From Candidatus Methanocomedens sp. (GTDB lineage: Archaea; Halobacteriota; Methanosarcinia; Methanosarcinales; Methanocomedenaceae), in contig QBUR01000128.1 in the NCBI GenBank assembly GCA_013374385.1, positions 1 to 6,482 of the forward strand: a stretch of 6,482 nt of DNA. Reading direction: 5' to 3'. The notes beneath the pieces were generated by a model, which did not search any database, was not told the origin of the DNA, and saw only the letters and a list, made by a program, of their open reading frames with translations. A program made the position numbers and the translations under genes. Of the stretch, positions 5,192 through 6,482 are shown one piece after another (position 1 is the stretch's first letter; the number at the start of each line of letters is the position of its first letter).

Positions 5192-6367
5192 TTACTTTGT
5201 AGAAACTATCTTTATCACATCACCATCTTCAACTTCATGCTTTTCACCAAGACGCATCTTGGTTTTTGCATCTACAGCATATAGGAATCCTTCCCCGATA
5301 TCTGTATGCACCAGATATGCCAAGTCATGAGCTGTGGAACCGTTTTTCATCAAATAGGCATCAGGCAGTACCTTGCCCTTTTTATCCGTGTACTTGTTCT
5401 CGTCCTCAACCGGGTAAGCGACCACCTGGTCAAGAAGTTGCAACACTGCAGTGTTGATACATTCCTGGATGCCAGTACTACCATTTTCATCTAGCAGCAT
5501 CTTGATCTTGTCCAGTCCTGCCTTCTGTGCATCACTGAGTCCATCATTCATCACGAACTCTTTATCACCGGGCCGGTACGCTATGGCATCACTCTTTGCA
5601 GCCATGCGCAATGCCAGTTCGGCTGCCGCGGATGTGGGTACCACTATCCTGTCCGCAGACATGAGCCTCTCCAGCAGTTTGGGCGGGGCAACATCTAGTT
5701 TGTTGGCTGCTATCATCAGGGGTTTGCTTGCCAGCCTCAGTGCATCTGAGAGCGCTATCATCTCATCGTCGGTCCATTTTGCAGGATTATCAGACATGGA
5801 CATCTTCGACAGTGCGACCCTTGCATGATGTACACTGACACCCGCGCCCTGCAGCTGGTCAGATATTACCTGTTCAAGTTTGAGATTTTCAGCTTGTATC
5901 CTGCGGGACAAGCGGTCCCAGTTGCGCTTCAGTATGCCGAACATCCACATGGTTATTTCATGTTCCAAAAACTCGATATCCTCAAGCGGGTCATGCTGGC
6001 CTATGCCCACTGGGTTGCCCTCAATATCGGTACCACCTGATACATCGATTACATGAATGATTGCATTGGCCTGCCTCAGGTTGTCCAGGAACGCATTACC
6101 TAACCCTCTGCCCTTATGGGCATCTGGTACCAGACCGGCCACATCGATAACCTCTACCGGTACATACCTGACACCATCCTGGCACTGCCCGCAAGGTTTT
6201 CCCAGCTTTTTGCATGGACACACTGTTCTGACATAAGTGATACCATGGTTTGCATCAATTGTGGTAAATGGATGATTGGCAATCTCTACGTTTGCAAGTG
6301 TAGCAGCCTTGAAAAAGGTACTCTTCCCTGAATTTGGTTTTCCCGCCAGTCCTATGGAAATTGACAT
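5192..6367 (-). CDS. ychF: Archaeal YchF/Ola1-family translation-associated GTPase
   Basis: This 391-aa protein is a P-loop NTPase of the OBG/YchF group, which binds ribosomes and is thought to act in translation or stress response. Motifs in order are G1 GKPNSGKST (9-17), the switch region PFTTID (33-38), G3 DVAGL (75-79), G4 NKLD (222-225), and a possible G5 TSA (245-247). A C-terminal TGS domain (about 308-390) ends GDVIKIVSTK. The archaeal form differs from bacterial YchF and human Ola1, whose altered G4 favours ATP; NKLD here predicts GTP. Four cysteines, C50, C52, C59 and C62 (CPC ... CGQC), lie between the switch region and G3 and could bind a metal. There is no signal peptide, so it is cytoplasmic. 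The ATG start at 6367 is supported by a strong TATA box 28 bp upstream. The gene converges with xseB across a 46-bp gap. Confidence 0.93.
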   Translation of the reverse strand: MSISIGLAGKPNSGKSTFFKAATLANVEIANHPFTTIDANHGITYVRTVCPCKKLGKPCGQCQDGVRYVPVEVIDVAGLVPDAHKGRGLGNAFLDNLRQANAIIHVIDVSGGTDIEGNPVGIGQHDPLEDIEFLEHEITMWMFGILKRNWDRLSRRIQAENLKLEQVISDQLQGAGVSVHHARVALSKMSMSDNPAKWTDDEMIALSDALRLASKPLMIAANKLDVAPPKLLERLMSADRIVVPTSAAAELALRMAAKSDAIAYRPGDKEFVMNDGLSDAQKAGLDKIKMLLDENGSTGIQECINTAVLQLLDQVVAYPVEDENKYTDKKGKVLPDAYLMKNGSTAHDLAYLVHTDIGEGFLYAVDAKTKMRLGEKHEVEDGDVIKIVSTK

Positions 6368-6390
6368 TATTTGTATCTTGAACCTAACTT

Positions 6391-6400
6391 GATTTTATAG
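6391..6400 (-). promoter_or_regulatory. TATA box of the ychF-family gene
   Basis: On the minus strand the box reads CTATAAAATC, preceded by ACCAAAA as a possible BRE. Its centre is 28 bp before the ATG at 6367, so the transcript should be leaderless or nearly so. It is the clearest promoter in the window. Confidence 0.65.
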
Positions 6401-6412
6401 TTTTGGTATGTA

Positions 6413-6438
6413 ATGTCCAGTATTTCCGGAATATGTCC
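6413..6438. repeat. Two ATGTCC repeats spaced 20 bp apart upstream of ychF
   Basis: ATGTCC occurs at 6413-6418 and again at 6433-6438, exactly 20 bp apart, with the palindrome TTCCGGAA (6424-6431) between them. They lie just upstream of the BRE and TATA box of the GTPase gene, where an activator could bind. Chance is possible for such short words. Confidence 0.25.
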
Positions 6439-6482
6439 TAAATATAATTGTAATGCCATTATAATATAAATGCTATATCTCT

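Noticed and set aside
5451..5828. Long plus-strand open frame antisense to the ychF-family gene
   Set aside because: It is Ser/Ala-rich without recognisable motifs and lies fully opposite a well-conserved GTPase, so it is a shadow of that coding strand.

Overview
The window looks like chromosomal DNA of a methanogenic or methane-oxidising archaeon, most likely in or near the Methanosarcinales. The archaeal-type YchF GTPase, the short MetE-like methionine synthase and the TATA boxes all point this way. Four TATA-like boxes have their centres 27-30 bp upstream of the chosen start codons, which fits leaderless archaeal transcripts. The closer taxonomic placement is inference; no rRNA or other marker is present.

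Layout. Positions 1-63 are host flank with a strong 11-bp-stem hairpin. Positions about 64-1907 form one complete IS66-type insertion sequence, transcribed leftward. It has imperfect terminal inverted repeats of about 40 bp, a full-length DDE transposase, and a 54-aa DUF2080-type transposon-associated protein that overlaps the transposase start. A tandem palindrome lies between the TATA box and the start codon of the small gene. Positions 1908-2063 are host flank carrying the promoter of the next gene. Four rightward genes follow: a MetE-core methionine synthase (2064-3101), a bifunctional-nuclease-domain protein (3164-3622), and the large and small subunits of exonuclease VII (xseA 3689-4918, xseB 4915-5145). 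A leftward gene for an archaeal YchF-family GTPase (5192-6367) converges on xseB. The last 115 bases hold its promoter and an AT-rich upstream region.

How the genes relate. xseA and xseB are translationally coupled and should form one enzyme. The nuclease-domain gene just upstream may share transcripts with them, but it has its own promoter-like box. metE and ychF are housekeeping genes with their own promoters. The IS66 element appears intact and sits about 155 bp upstream of the metE start. It carries its own control region, and the AbrB-like look of the DUF2080 protein suggests it might bind the operator-like repeats there.

I found no CRISPR array, tRNA or rRNA, and no clear new multi-gene system. 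The points most worth following are the IS66-DUF2080 control module, the HxH in place of HxC at the MetE zinc site, and the bacterial-type exonuclease VII next to a BFN nuclease in an archaeon.
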